The notes below the pieces were generated by a model. It saw nothing but the letters and a program-made list of their open reading frames with translations, made no database searches and had not been told where the DNA came from. From Terriglobia bacterium (GTDB lineage Bacteria; Acidobacteriota; Terriglobia; Terriglobales; Acidobacteriaceae), in contig JAIQFW010000021.1 of NCBI GenBank assembly GCA_020073105.1, positions 1 to 32,456 of the forward strand: 32,456 bases of DNA. Reading direction: 5' to 3'. Numbering within the stretch: position 1 is the first letter of the stretch; the number at the start of each line of letters is the position of its first letter. Made by a program: the position numbers and the translations under genes. Shown here in pieces: positions 7,922 through 15,505 of this stretch.

Positions 7922-9377
7922 CGATGCCATCCGCTGCGATGCCTGCCCGGTGCTGTGCTACATCAAGCCGGGGCGAACGGGTGCGTGCGACCGTTATGGC
8001 AATCACGACGGCGAGTTGGTGCGTCTTGATCCGCACATCGTTCTCGATCGCGCGGTGTCGCGCGGAGATTCCGTCGTGCCCTTCCTGGGGCGCGACCAGG
8101 ACTGGGATGGCAAGATCGTAAGCGGCCCTGACACTTTCATCACCGCGATCGGTGCGGGCACGACCTATCCCGACTACAAGCCGGCTCCTTTCATCATTTC
8201 CTCTGAAGTCCAAGGTGTGGACATGGTCACGGTGGTGACCGAGGGGATCTTCAGCTACTGCGGTGTGAAACTCAAAATCGACACCGACCGCCATCTCGGG
8301 CCGGAGACTAATGCAGTTCGGGCCAAGGGAGAGCAAGTCGGCCACGTCACCACAGGCGAGTACGGCTCGCAGATGCTCTCCCTCGGCGGGGTCCGCCATC
8401 TGACCGGCGGAAGCAGAAAGGAAGGCACGCTTACTTGCGACACGCTGCTCGACCTCTGCAATGGCAAGGCAGTGGAACTCACGATTGACGACGGGGCCAC
8501 CGTCATTGTTCAGGCCGGCAAAGCACCGGTGGTGGATGGAGCGCATGAAGAACGCATGCGCGTGGGCTGCGGTTCTGCGACCATCGGTATGTTTGCCAAA
8601 CAGTGGTTCCAGAAGGTGGACGAGGTCGTCGTGGTGGATGACCACATCACCGGCGTTCTCTCGGAACACCAGGCGGGCAAGCTTTTGGGCGTTCCTGAGA
8701 CCGGCATCAAGATGAAAGGACGCCGCTCCACGCCCGGACGCTACTTCCAGGTGGCCGAGCCGGGCACGGCATGGGGAGCGACGAATATTCAGGACCCTCT
8801 GTCGATTCTGAAAGCGTTCAATCCCAAAAAGGCCTGGCCCGGACTTCGCTTGCTCATGGTCAGCACTACCGGGGAAAACTACGCGTACTTTGAGTTGGAT
8901 GAACATCTGAAACCGATTGAGAAGAATCTGCCTGGCTCACTGCAGGAATCCGTGGCCCGTATCAAGGAAAATTGTGAGCCTGCGCTGTGCACAGTCCTCT
9001 TTATGGGCGGTGCCGGGGGGTCGCTGCGCGCGGGTGTCACGGAGAATCCCGTCCGCCTGACGCATTCGGTGCGAGACGCTCTGACCCGCGTTACCTGTGG
9101 CGGGGCGCCTGTGTATGTCTGGCCCGGAGGCGGGATTACGTTTATGGTGGACGTCACCCTCATGCCGGCGAACGCATTTGGATATGTGCCGACCCCTGCG
9201 CTGGTGGCTCCCATCGAGTTCACGCTCACACTGTCCGACTATGCCGCGCTCGGTGGCTACATGGACCAGGTTCGCTCGCTGCAGTCCATCATGGCGGACG
9301 ATCGCCGGCGTCACCTCTCCGCGCGAGAGAGCAATCCGTGGCCGCTTTCTTCGGCCAAGGACACGAGGCACAAATGA
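7914..9377 (+). CDS. hnr: 6-hydroxynicotinate reductase-type iron-sulfur protein
   Basis: 487-aa protein of the family annotated as 6-hydroxynicotinate reductase, which in Eubacterium barkeri reduces 6-hydroxynicotinate to 1,4,5,6-tetrahydro-6-oxonicotinate. The N-terminus has a cysteine array C8-x2-C11-x3-C15-x9-C25 followed by DRYGN, suited to an Fe-S cluster. More cysteines occur at 116, 175, 182, 219, 354, 359 and 395. The E. barkeri enzyme is known to hold a covalent flavin, one [2Fe-2S] and two [4Fe-4S] clusters. Here a GSAT tetrapeptide (220-223) is a possible flavin attachment site. The ATG at 7914 was chosen because AAAGGTGG precedes it and the Cys motif follows at once. It overlaps both neighbours, and its stop forms ATGA with the next gene. 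Assignment rests on remembered family features and context. Confidence 0.72.
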   Translation: MADDAIRCDACPVLCYIKPGRTGACDRYGNHDGELVRLDPHIVLDRAVSRGDSVVPFLGRDQDWDGKIVSGPDTFITAIGAGTTYPDYKPAPFIISSEVQGVDMVTVVTEGIFSYCGVKLKIDTDRHLGPETNAVRAKGEQVGHVTTGEYGSQMLSLGGVRHLTGGSRKEGTLTCDTLLDLCNGKAVELTIDDGATVIVQAGKAPVVDGAHEERMRVGCGSATIGMFAKQWFQKVDEVVVVDDHITGVLSEHQAGKLLGVPETGIKMKGRRSTPGRYFQVAEPGTAWGATNIQDPLSILKAFNPKKAWPGLRLLMVSTTGENYAYFELDEHLKPIEKNLPGSLQESVARIKENCEPALCTVLFMGGAGGSLRAGVTENPVRLTHSVRDALTRVTCGGAPVYVWPGGGITFMVDVTLMPANAFGYVPTPALVAPIEFTLTLSDYAALGGYMDQVRSLQSIMADDRRRHLSARESNPWPLSSAKDTRHK

Positions 9378-10264
9378 GAGAGCGTGCCCAGATCGGCTAC
9401 TTGCCTGACGGCCGCAGGCTGCACCTGCACGATGGGCCGATTGATTTGATCGTTGAAGCCTTCGGGTCGGCTAGCGAGGTCGAGTGCGCATATCGCGCGG
9501 CAGCAAAGCGGTTCGTGACCGTTCTTGACGAACTGTGCGGCGAGCTTGCATTTCTGCGCCAGCCTACCCGCGACGACGGGCCCTGGCCCACAGGCATGGT
9601 TGCGCGCAGGATGGTTGGGGCGGTGCAACCCTATGCTTCGAGGACATTCATCACTCCCATGGCCGCCGTAGCCGGTGCGGTTGCGGAGGAAATCTTAGAA
9701 GCTATGACCTCGACGGCTGTGCTCGCGAAGGCTTACGTGAACGATGGCGGCGACATTGCGCTGCATCTGGCGCCGGGGGAGCATTTTGTTATCGGCATGG
9801 TCGAGAGGCCGGACCGTCGGTCGCTGTTCGGCACCGCTTCTCTGCATTCGGACCAGCCGGTTCGTGGCATCGCCACCAGCGGCTGGCGCGGCCGCAGTTT
9901 TTCTCTTGGCATCGCCGACGCTGTCACCGTGTTAGCTGCTACTGCCGCTCAGGCCGATGCGGCGGCTACCATCATCGCCAATGCTGTTAATCTTCCCGGA
10001 CATCCCAGCATCAAGCGGGTTCCGGCGCGCGAATTCGCTCCGGACAGCGATCTTGGGGATCGGCTGGTGACGCACGATGTCGGGGCACTCTCCGACAAGG
10101 ATGTCGAGGTTGCTCTGCGGGCGGGAGTGAATGTCGCTGACTCACTCATGTTGGAGGGGCTGATTCACGCAGCAGCCCTGCATCTGCGAGGGGAGACGAG
10201 AATCGTGGGTGGCAGTTGTTTGCCGGCCCTTCAAGCAGAAGCCAGGAGACTTGTTCATGCCTGA
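9374..10264 (+). CDS. UPF0280 family protein, ApbE superfamily; candidate flavin transferase
   Basis: 296-aa UPF0280 (COG2122) protein, a functionally uncharacterised branch of the ApbE superfamily. ApbE proteins attach FMN from FAD to Ser/Thr of partner proteins. Several ApbE-like signatures remain: VNDGGD (122-127, compare VNLGGD), ATSG (167-170), and QADAAATII (193-201), which keeps the metal-ligand Asp195 and Thr199 spacing of the ApbE ADALATAL motif. The usual His-x-Asp-Pro-x-Thr-Gly block is not obvious. The start at 9374 overlaps the upstream reductase stop as ATGA. Because the E. barkeri reductase carries covalent flavin, a role in flavinylating that neighbour is an attractive inference. 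Nothing in the sequence proves activity. No signal peptide is visible, so it should be cytoplasmic. Confidence 0.8.
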   Translation: MRERAQIGYLPDGRRLHLHDGPIDLIVEAFGSASEVECAYRAAAKRFVTVLDELCGELAFLRQPTRDDGPWPTGMVARRMVGAVQPYASRTFITPMAAVAGAVAEEILEAMTSTAVLAKAYVNDGGDIALHLAPGEHFVIGMVERPDRRSLFGTASLHSDQPVRGIATSGWRGRSFSLGIADAVTVLAATAAQADAAATIIANAVNLPGHPSIKRVPAREFAPDSDLGDRLVTHDVGALSDKDVEVALRAGVNVADSLMLEGLIHAAALHLRGETRIVGGSCLPALQAEARRLVHA

Positions 10265-10838
10265 GGTTCGGGTTCGAAAGAAGCTCATCACCGTGGAAGA
10301 AATTCTTCACGAAGGAGGCCCGGCTGCTGCAACGCCTCTGCGTCGCGCGGCGGCGCTGGTTGTCATTCACAATCCCTTCTCGGGCCGGTACGTCGAGCAG
10401 ATCGAGAGCTTTATGGACGACCTCAAGCCGCTCGGCCTCGAAATGGCGAAGTCTCTGGTCGCTGCCTTGGGCGGCGATCCAAAAATTATTGAAGGTTACG
10501 GCAAGGGAGCCATTGTCGGATCAGCGGGCGAGATCGAGCACGGCGCGCTTTGGCATGTTCCCGGAGGCTACGCCATGAGAGAGGTGCTCGGCGCCAAGGC
10601 GATCGTGGCCTCGACCAAGAAAGTCGGCGGCCCGGGGACCCGGCTCGATGTGCCCATCACCCATGTCAACGCCTCTTACGTTCGCAGCCACTTCGACGCC
10701 ATGGAAGTGGGCATCACCGATGCCCCACGAGCCGATGAGATTCTGCTTGCGCTGGTGATGACCACCGGTCCCCGGGTTCACGCACGCGTCGGCGGCTTGA
10801 AAGCATCAGAGATTAAAGGAGAAGACGGACTGCGATGA
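10257..10838 (+). CDS. Amino acid synthesis family protein (PF06684), copy 1
   Basis: 193-aa member of PF06684 (formerly DUF1185), a family with a solved structure but no settled function despite its name. Marks include VVIHNPFSGRYVEQIESF near the N-terminus, GYGKGAIVGSAGEIEHGALWH in the middle and the C-terminal VGGLKASEIKGEDGLR. The ATG at 10257 was chosen over an upstream frame because CAGGAG lies just before it and the length then matches the next paralogue (194 aa). It overlaps the UPF0280 stop by 8 bp and the next gene by 4 bp. Families UPF0280, PF06684 and the Hnr-type reductase tend, from memory, to cluster together, so a role in the same ring-reduction or ring-opening steps is inferred. 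Confidence 0.85.
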   Translation: MPEVRVRKKLITVEEILHEGGPAAATPLRRAAALVVIHNPFSGRYVEQIESFMDDLKPLGLEMAKSLVAALGGDPKIIEGYGKGAIVGSAGEIEHGALWHVPGGYAMREVLGAKAIVASTKKVGGPGTRLDVPITHVNASYVRSHFDAMEVGITDAPRADEILLALVMTTGPRVHARVGGLKASEIKGEDGLR

Positions 10839-11419
10839 AAGCCCGAATCCGCAAGCTCGCGACCTTTGTCGAAGAAACCTGCAACGAGATGGGGCGGGCC
10901 ATCAATCCGCCCGCGCGGCGGGCGGCGGCAGTCGCTGTGATCGAGAATCCTTGCGCCGGAAAGTACGTCGAGGACTTGTCGGAACTGATGGCGATTGGAG
11001 AAGAACTGGGAGAGTTGCTCACGCAAAGGGCGGTCGCCGCGCTCGGCATTCCGGGTCCCTCCGCCGAGAGCTACGGCAAGGCTGCCGCCGTGGGCGAGAA
11101 CGGCGAAATCGAGCACGCCGCCGCGATCCTACATCCCAAGCTGGGTACACCTGTGCGGAAAGTCCTGGGCAAAGGCGCTGCCCTCATTCCCTCGTCCAAG
11201 AAACGTGGCGGCATGGGCGTGGTTCTGGACATCCCACTCGGGCACAAGGACGCGGCCTTTGTGCGCAGTCACTTTGACGGCATGGAAGTCCGCATCAACG
11301 ATGCTCCCCGTGCTAACGAAATCATGGTGGCGATCGCCATCACCGATAGCGGCCGCCCTCTCCCTCGCGTAGGTGGGCTGACCAAGGATCAGATCAAGGG
11401 GGAGGACGGGTTGCGATAG
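10835..11419 (+). CDS. Amino acid synthesis family protein (PF06684), copy 2
   Basis: 194-aa paralogue of the preceding gene, starting in an ATGA overlap with it. The two share the frame of the family: VIENPCAGKYVEDL, SYGKAAAVGENGEIEHAAA, SSKKRGGMGVVLDIPLGH, VRSHFDGMEV and the same C-terminal GGLTKDQIKGEDGLR. They differ through most intervening positions, so this is an old duplication rather than a recent one. Tandem translationally coupled copies suggest a hetero-oligomer. Function is unknown; an isomerase, hydratase or accessory role in nicotinate breakdown is only a guess from position. It closes the overlapping part of the operon; 60 bp separate it from the amidohydrolase gene. Confidence 0.85.
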   Translation: MKARIRKLATFVEETCNEMGRAINPPARRAAAVAVIENPCAGKYVEDLSELMAIGEELGELLTQRAVAALGIPGPSAESYGKAAAVGENGEIEHAAAILHPKLGTPVRKVLGKGAALIPSSKKRGGMGVVLDIPLGHKDAAFVRSHFDGMEVRINDAPRANEIMVAIAITDSGRPLPRVGGLTKDQIKGEDGLR

Positions 11420-11479
11420 GCGGAAGCGTGGGGCCCAGCATTTAGAATGGATCGCGGCTCCGGCCGCTCGGGGTAATAA

Positions 11480-12880
11480 ATGACTTCTTGTCGATCTCTC
11501 TTGCTACTGGTCATTTTTCTTCCGGCTTCTCTTTCGTCTCAAGCGACCAAAGACAAAGCTGACCTGATCGTCACCGGCGGCACCGTGGTCACCATGGACG
11601 GCGCGGGAACCATTTACGACGACGGAGGCATTGTGGTGAGAGGTGACACGATCATCGCTGTCGCTCCGCGCGCCGAGGTCGCCGCCAGGTACCAGGCCCC
11701 GCAAACCATCGACGCCACCGGCAAGCTGGTCCTGCCCGGATTCGTCAACGGGCACACCCATGTGCCCATGACTCTGTTCCGCGGCATCCACGACGATGTG
11801 ACGCTGAACGATTGGCTCTACAAGTACATCTTTCCCGCGGAAGCGAAGAATGTAAATGAGGAATTCGTCCGCTGGGGGACGCGCCTGGCGGCGGCCGAAC
11901 AAATCCGTTCCGGTGTGACCACCTTCGCCGACATGTACTACTTCGAAGACGCGGTTGCCGAGGAAACCAAGGCGGCGGGAATGCGCGGTGTGCTGGGGGA
12001 AACGTTCATCGATTTTCCTGCACCCGACAATAAGACCGAAGCCGAGATGCTCGCCTACACCGAGAACTTCCTGAAGAGATGGCAGGGCGATCCATTGATC
12101 CACGCGGCGGCCGCCCCTCATTCCATCTATACGTGTTCCCTGAAGACTCTTCAGGATTCTTCGGCATTGGCTCGGCGATATCATGCGCCGATCTTGATTC
12201 ACGTCGCGGAAATGAAGAAAGAATGGGCGGACAGCGAAAAGCAGCATGGCATGTCGCCAGTACAGTACTTGGACAAGATCGGCGTACTCGGGCCTGACAC
12301 CATTGCGGCACACTGCATCTTCGTGGACGAGGCTGACCGCAAGACTCTGGCACAAAAGCAGGTTGGTTGCGTCCACAATCCGTCGAGCAACATGATGATC
12401 GCCAGCGGTGTGTCGCCGGTGCCCGAACTGCGAGCGGCCGGAGTCGCCCTTGGACTCGGCACCGACGGGCCTGCCGGCAGCAACAACGATCTGGACCTGA
12501 TGGAAGAGATCGACCTGGCAGCAAAGCTCGCCAAGATCACGAAAATGGATCCGCTGGCGCTGAACGCCAAAGCGGTGGTCGAGATGGCAACCATCGATGG
12601 CGCAAGAGCACTGCACCTGGACAAAGAGATCGGATCACTGGAGCCAGGCAAGAAGGCCGATTTGATCCTCATCAGCTTGGATGCGCCGAACGCCGTCCCA
12701 ATGTACGACGTTTATGCGCAGTTGGCGTACGCGCTCAAGGCCCACGATGTAGAAACTGTCGTAATTGGCGGGCGGATTGTAATGCGCGATCACAAGCTGG
12801 TGACGATCAACGAAGAAGCGGCCATTGCAAAAGCGCGGGAGTACAAGAGGACAATCGCCAATTCGCTCGGCCTGCCCTAG
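11480..12880 (+). CDS. Exported amidohydrolase, MTA/SAH deaminase-like
   Basis: 466-aa metal-dependent amidohydrolase most like the 5'-methylthioadenosine/S-adenosylhomocysteine deaminase branch (TRZ/ATZ subgroup). Metal and catalytic residues are in place: H92-T-H94, H241 in LIHVAEMKKE, H278 in AAHCIF, and D329 in GTDGPAGSNND. The N-terminus (residues 1-22, a positively charged start and the hydrophobic run LLLLVIFLPASLSS) looks like a Sec signal peptide, unusual for nucleoside deaminases, which normally act in the cytoplasm. The substrate could be an aminated heterocycle or nucleoside in the periplasm. It may be read through from the upstream operon, 60 bp away, or have its own start. GGGGTAATAA precedes the ATG, giving a modest ribosome-binding site. 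Confidence 0.85.
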   Translation: MTSCRSLLLLVIFLPASLSSQATKDKADLIVTGGTVVTMDGAGTIYDDGGIVVRGDTIIAVAPRAEVAARYQAPQTIDATGKLVLPGFVNGHTHVPMTLFRGIHDDVTLNDWLYKYIFPAEAKNVNEEFVRWGTRLAAAEQIRSGVTTFADMYYFEDAVAEETKAAGMRGVLGETFIDFPAPDNKTEAEMLAYTENFLKRWQGDPLIHAAAAPHSIYTCSLKTLQDSSALARRYHAPILIHVAEMKKEWADSEKQHGMSPVQYLDKIGVLGPDTIAAHCIFVDEADRKTLAQKQVGCVHNPSSNMMIASGVSPVPELRAAGVALGLGTDGPAGSNNDLDLMEEIDLAAKLAKITKMDPLALNAKAVVEMATIDGARALHLDKEIGSLEPGKKADLILISLDAPNAVPMYDVYAQLAYALKAHDVETVVIGGRIVMRDHKLVTINEEAAIAKAREYKRTIANSLGLP

Positions 12881-12897
12881 CCGTCAGAGCAGCCGAG

Positions 12898-15303
12898 TCA
12901 ATGCTTTGCCGGGGCGGGGACGCCCGCGCCTACACTGTGAGCCGCCACCGTCACCACATCGCGGCCTGACTTCTTCGACTGATAGAGACACCGGTCCGCA
13001 ACCCTGAGCAACTCGTCCGACGTCAGCCCGTGTTCCGGGAAGGTGGCGATGCCAATAGACACTGTGACTGTGTCCAGAGCCTGTCCGTTGTATCGCAATT
13101 TCAGTTGTTTCACTTCTTCCCGCAGATGATTCGCGCGTGCAACTGCGTGCTGCGCTGCAGACTCAGGCAAAATGATGGCAAACTCTTCGCCACCGAACCG
13201 GCAGATTATGTCATCGGAGCGAAAGAAATTACGGAACAACTCTGCCACGGAACGTAGTACCAAGTCTCCCGCATCATGGCCGAAGGTGTCATTGAACTTC
13301 TTGAAATGATCGAGATCAAGGAAAAGAACGGAAACCGGATGCTTCCTGCGGGTGGCGCGCTGCAACTCCCGCTCCAGCGACTCTTCCATAAAGCGCCGGT
13401 TGAATAGGCCGGTCAGCGGATCGCGAATCGACAGATCACGCAGCGCCTCGCGCAGGCGCAAGCTGGCGAGCGAGAGAGCAACCTGTCCAGCAGCCGTCAT
13501 TGCCAGTCGTTGCGTGGAATCCATCCGTTCCTCAGTCCACGGGGTCGTGCTCCCACCCCCGGAACCAGCAAACTCAAGCAGAAACACTCCCAGCGTGTCG
13601 CCCTGACCCACCATAGGAAGACACAGGTACCTCCCCCCGGCCTTGCCCATCAGGTGGGAACAGGAGATGCTTGCTTCGTGGGACTCGCTCCAATGCGGCT
13701 GGCCCCGCCTAAGGGCCCAGCATGCGTCAGGAGTGTACTGCGGCTCGGAGACACTGGGCTGGCCCCAGTGGACCGCTGCTTCGACCAGGTTCCGTGAGGA
13801 CTTGAATAAATACAGGACTCCCGATGCCGCCCCGGGGAAGAGGCGTTGCGCGAAGCGGCAGACTACAGCACAAGCTTCCTTGACGGTTCCGCAACAGTCC
13901 AGCAGGCTGCCCATCTCATTCAGCAGCGTCATTTGGCTGGTGCGCAGTTCCAACTCGCTCACCAACTGGTTGAGTGATTTCGCATGTTGGCGTTCTGCTT
14001 CGGCCGCTTTGACTTGTTCCGAAATATCCTGGTAGATCGTATACGCACCCTGTACCTGTCCATCGACCATCAGGGGCACGGCGTGCATTTCCAGGTCCAG
14101 GACCGTTCCATCCTTCCGCCTGCGCTTCACGTTCTCGTGCAGAGTCTGTCCTGCAAGGGCCCGCGAAGTTGCAAGTACCGCGCCGTCCAGCAAACCTTCG
14201 GGCGACAACAAGCGGTCAGGATCGCTCCCCGCAAGCTCACGTTGATCGTAGAGAAACAGCCTCTCCAGCGCCGGGTTGGTGAGTTCAACCCGGCCCTGAC
14301 CATCCAGAACCACAATCCCCAGCGGGCTGTTCTCAATCAACGAGTTCAAGTAGAAAGTACGTTCGTGCAGTTCAAGCCCCATGCGATGCCGCTCGGTCAC
14401 CTCCGAGCCCACGATGAGACCTACGGCAGAAACCACCAGCATGAACAGTCCAACCTTAGACAGCACGGCGGGCGTGGGTGGGAAGATGTGCATCGCCACT
14501 ACGATGCCGAAGTTCAACGCCAGGACTCCGGTTACCACCCGCCGGATCCCCTGCCGCATGGCGATCCATATAATAGGGACAAAACCAATGTAAAAGGGTC
14601 GATTGGGACGTCCAAACATGACCCAGAGCACGCCGATCAATGCTGCAGCTTGTCCCACAGCTTCCAACCAGGCGGCAGCATGCTCCGGGTAAGTCTTCCT
14701 CCGCAGATTCCTTGCTAGTGTGGGGCCCGAGACTGAAGCTGACAGTTGCCTTCGGACCCATGGGAGCACATGCACCAGGAGAAACGGCGCAATTCCCAAT
14801 AGGCCGATCGTGTCCCCGAAGAACCACCCTACCGCTGAAGCCCAAAACGCACTCCACTGAATCGAATGATCGGCGACCAGGCAGAGTACGCCAATCGCAG
14901 TGGCTACCATCGCCGCTGCGACCGTAACGAATACGTAGCGAACAACATCCCGGCGCCGTCGCAGCCCCAGATCGATGGAAAGCGGCCCACGCAAGACGTA
15001 GGCGGCTGCGGCGTAACAGATGGCAATCCCCGCCGCACCCATCGTCCCACCGAATGCAGCGATTGGCTGGTGGTAGATCCATGTGCCTGCAAGCGTGTCG
15101 GCGAAACAGACCAAAAAAGCGTACCAGGGGCTGATGCCCAACAGAACGGCTAGAACCAGCCCGGTGGCCGGATACCAAGCGGTAAAACCTAGATGAGATA
15201 GAAGTATGACTTCAGGCCGATTGAGCAGGAGGTACAGCAGCAGGAAAGCGAAGGAGAGAAGAAAGTGGCGAACAATCAGGCGCTGCGACGGCTTGGATAA
15301 CAT
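12898..15303 (-). CDS. Membrane-bound diguanylate cyclase, MASE1-PAS-GAF-GGDEF
   Basis: About 801 aa. Residues ~5-305 form a MASE1 sensor with many hydrophobic helices, followed by a PAS domain (~320-430), a short linker helix, a GAF domain (~455-620) and a C-terminal GGDEF domain. The catalytic motif GGEEF is intact, so it should make cyclic di-GMP. An RSDD sequence exactly five residues before it is a proper RxxD inhibitory site, predicting product feedback. DPLTGLFNRRF marks the domain start. The start at 15303 gives a family-like N-terminus (SQRLIVRHFLLSF) but has no clear ribosome-binding site; a GTG at 15447 would add 48 non-conserved residues. It lies between the two halves of the nicotinate gene set and is convergent with the amidohydrolase gene, 17 bp apart. 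Confidence 0.9.
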   Translation of the reverse strand: MLSKPSQRLIVRHFLLSFAFLLLYLLLNRPEVILLSHLGFTAWYPATGLVLAVLLGISPWYAFLVCFADTLAGTWIYHQPIAAFGGTMGAAGIAICYAAAAYVLRGPLSIDLGLRRRRDVVRYVFVTVAAAMVATAIGVLCLVADHSIQWSAFWASAVGWFFGDTIGLLGIAPFLLVHVLPWVRRQLSASVSGPTLARNLRRKTYPEHAAAWLEAVGQAAALIGVLWVMFGRPNRPFYIGFVPIIWIAMRQGIRRVVTGVLALNFGIVVAMHIFPPTPAVLSKVGLFMLVVSAVGLIVGSEVTERHRMGLELHERTFYLNSLIENSPLGIVVLDGQGRVELTNPALERLFLYDQRELAGSDPDRLLSPEGLLDGAVLATSRALAGQTLHENVKRRRKDGTVLDLEMHAVPLMVDGQVQGAYTIYQDISEQVKAAEAERQHAKSLNQLVSELELRTSQMTLLNEMGSLLDCCGTVKEACAVVCRFAQRLFPGAASGVLYLFKSSRNLVEAAVHWGQPSVSEPQYTPDACWALRRGQPHWSESHEASISCSHLMGKAGGRYLCLPMVGQGDTLGVFLLEFAGSGGGSTTPWTEERMDSTQRLAMTAAGQVALSLASLRLREALRDLSIRDPLTGLFNRRFMEESLERELQRATRRKHPVSVLFLDLDHFKKFNDTFGHDAGDLVLRSVAELFRNFFRSDDIICRFGGEEFAIILPESAAQHAVARANHLREEVKQLKLRYNGQALDTVTVSIGIATFPEHGLTSDELLRVADRCLYQSKKSGRDVVTVAAHSVGAGVPAPAKH

Positions 15304-15336
15304 ACTGGTGCCCGCTTCGTGTGCGTGAGGATTGCC

Positions 15337-15355
15337 CGCGACTAGTCGAGTCGCG
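15337..15355 (-). promoter_or_regulatory. Hairpin in the leader of the diguanylate cyclase gene
   Basis: CGCGACT and AGTCGCG form a perfect seven-base-pair stem around a five-base loop, 34 bp upstream of the chosen start. It overlaps a second palindrome, CGACTAGTCG. It may be an operator or a leader structure. If the longer GTG start is real, it would lie inside the coding region. Confidence 0.3.
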
Positions 15356-15505
15356 CCCCCAACCGCCAACCCAAAATCGCTATTGGCCCAACTTGCTGTA
15401 CACAAGTCTATTTGAGGAAGATTCGTTCTGAACCTGGCGCAAATCACCTTGGTAACGTGACTCCCGTAGCAGGTTGCACGTTCGGCTGGCGCCGGGGCCC
15501 TGCAC

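Noticed and set aside
7914-9377. Barbiturase/cyanuric acid hydrolase (ring-opening amidohydrolase) identity for this protein
   Set aside because: The N-terminal cysteine array and DRYGN motif, and its UPF0280 and PF06684 neighbours, fit the 6-hydroxynicotinate reductase family; the Ser-containing repeats of the AtzD/barbiturase family are not evident.
11504-12616. Long minus-strand open frame antisense to the amidohydrolase gene
   Set aside because: It lies wholly inside a gene with clear catalytic motifs, and its translation has no recognisable domain. Similar antisense frames at 7860-8906 and 15650-16741 were dropped for the same reason.
15304-15505. A small gene between the diguanylate cyclase and enamidase genes
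   Set aside because: No frame has both a ribosome-binding site and protein-like sequence; it is read as leader and promoter region with one hairpin.
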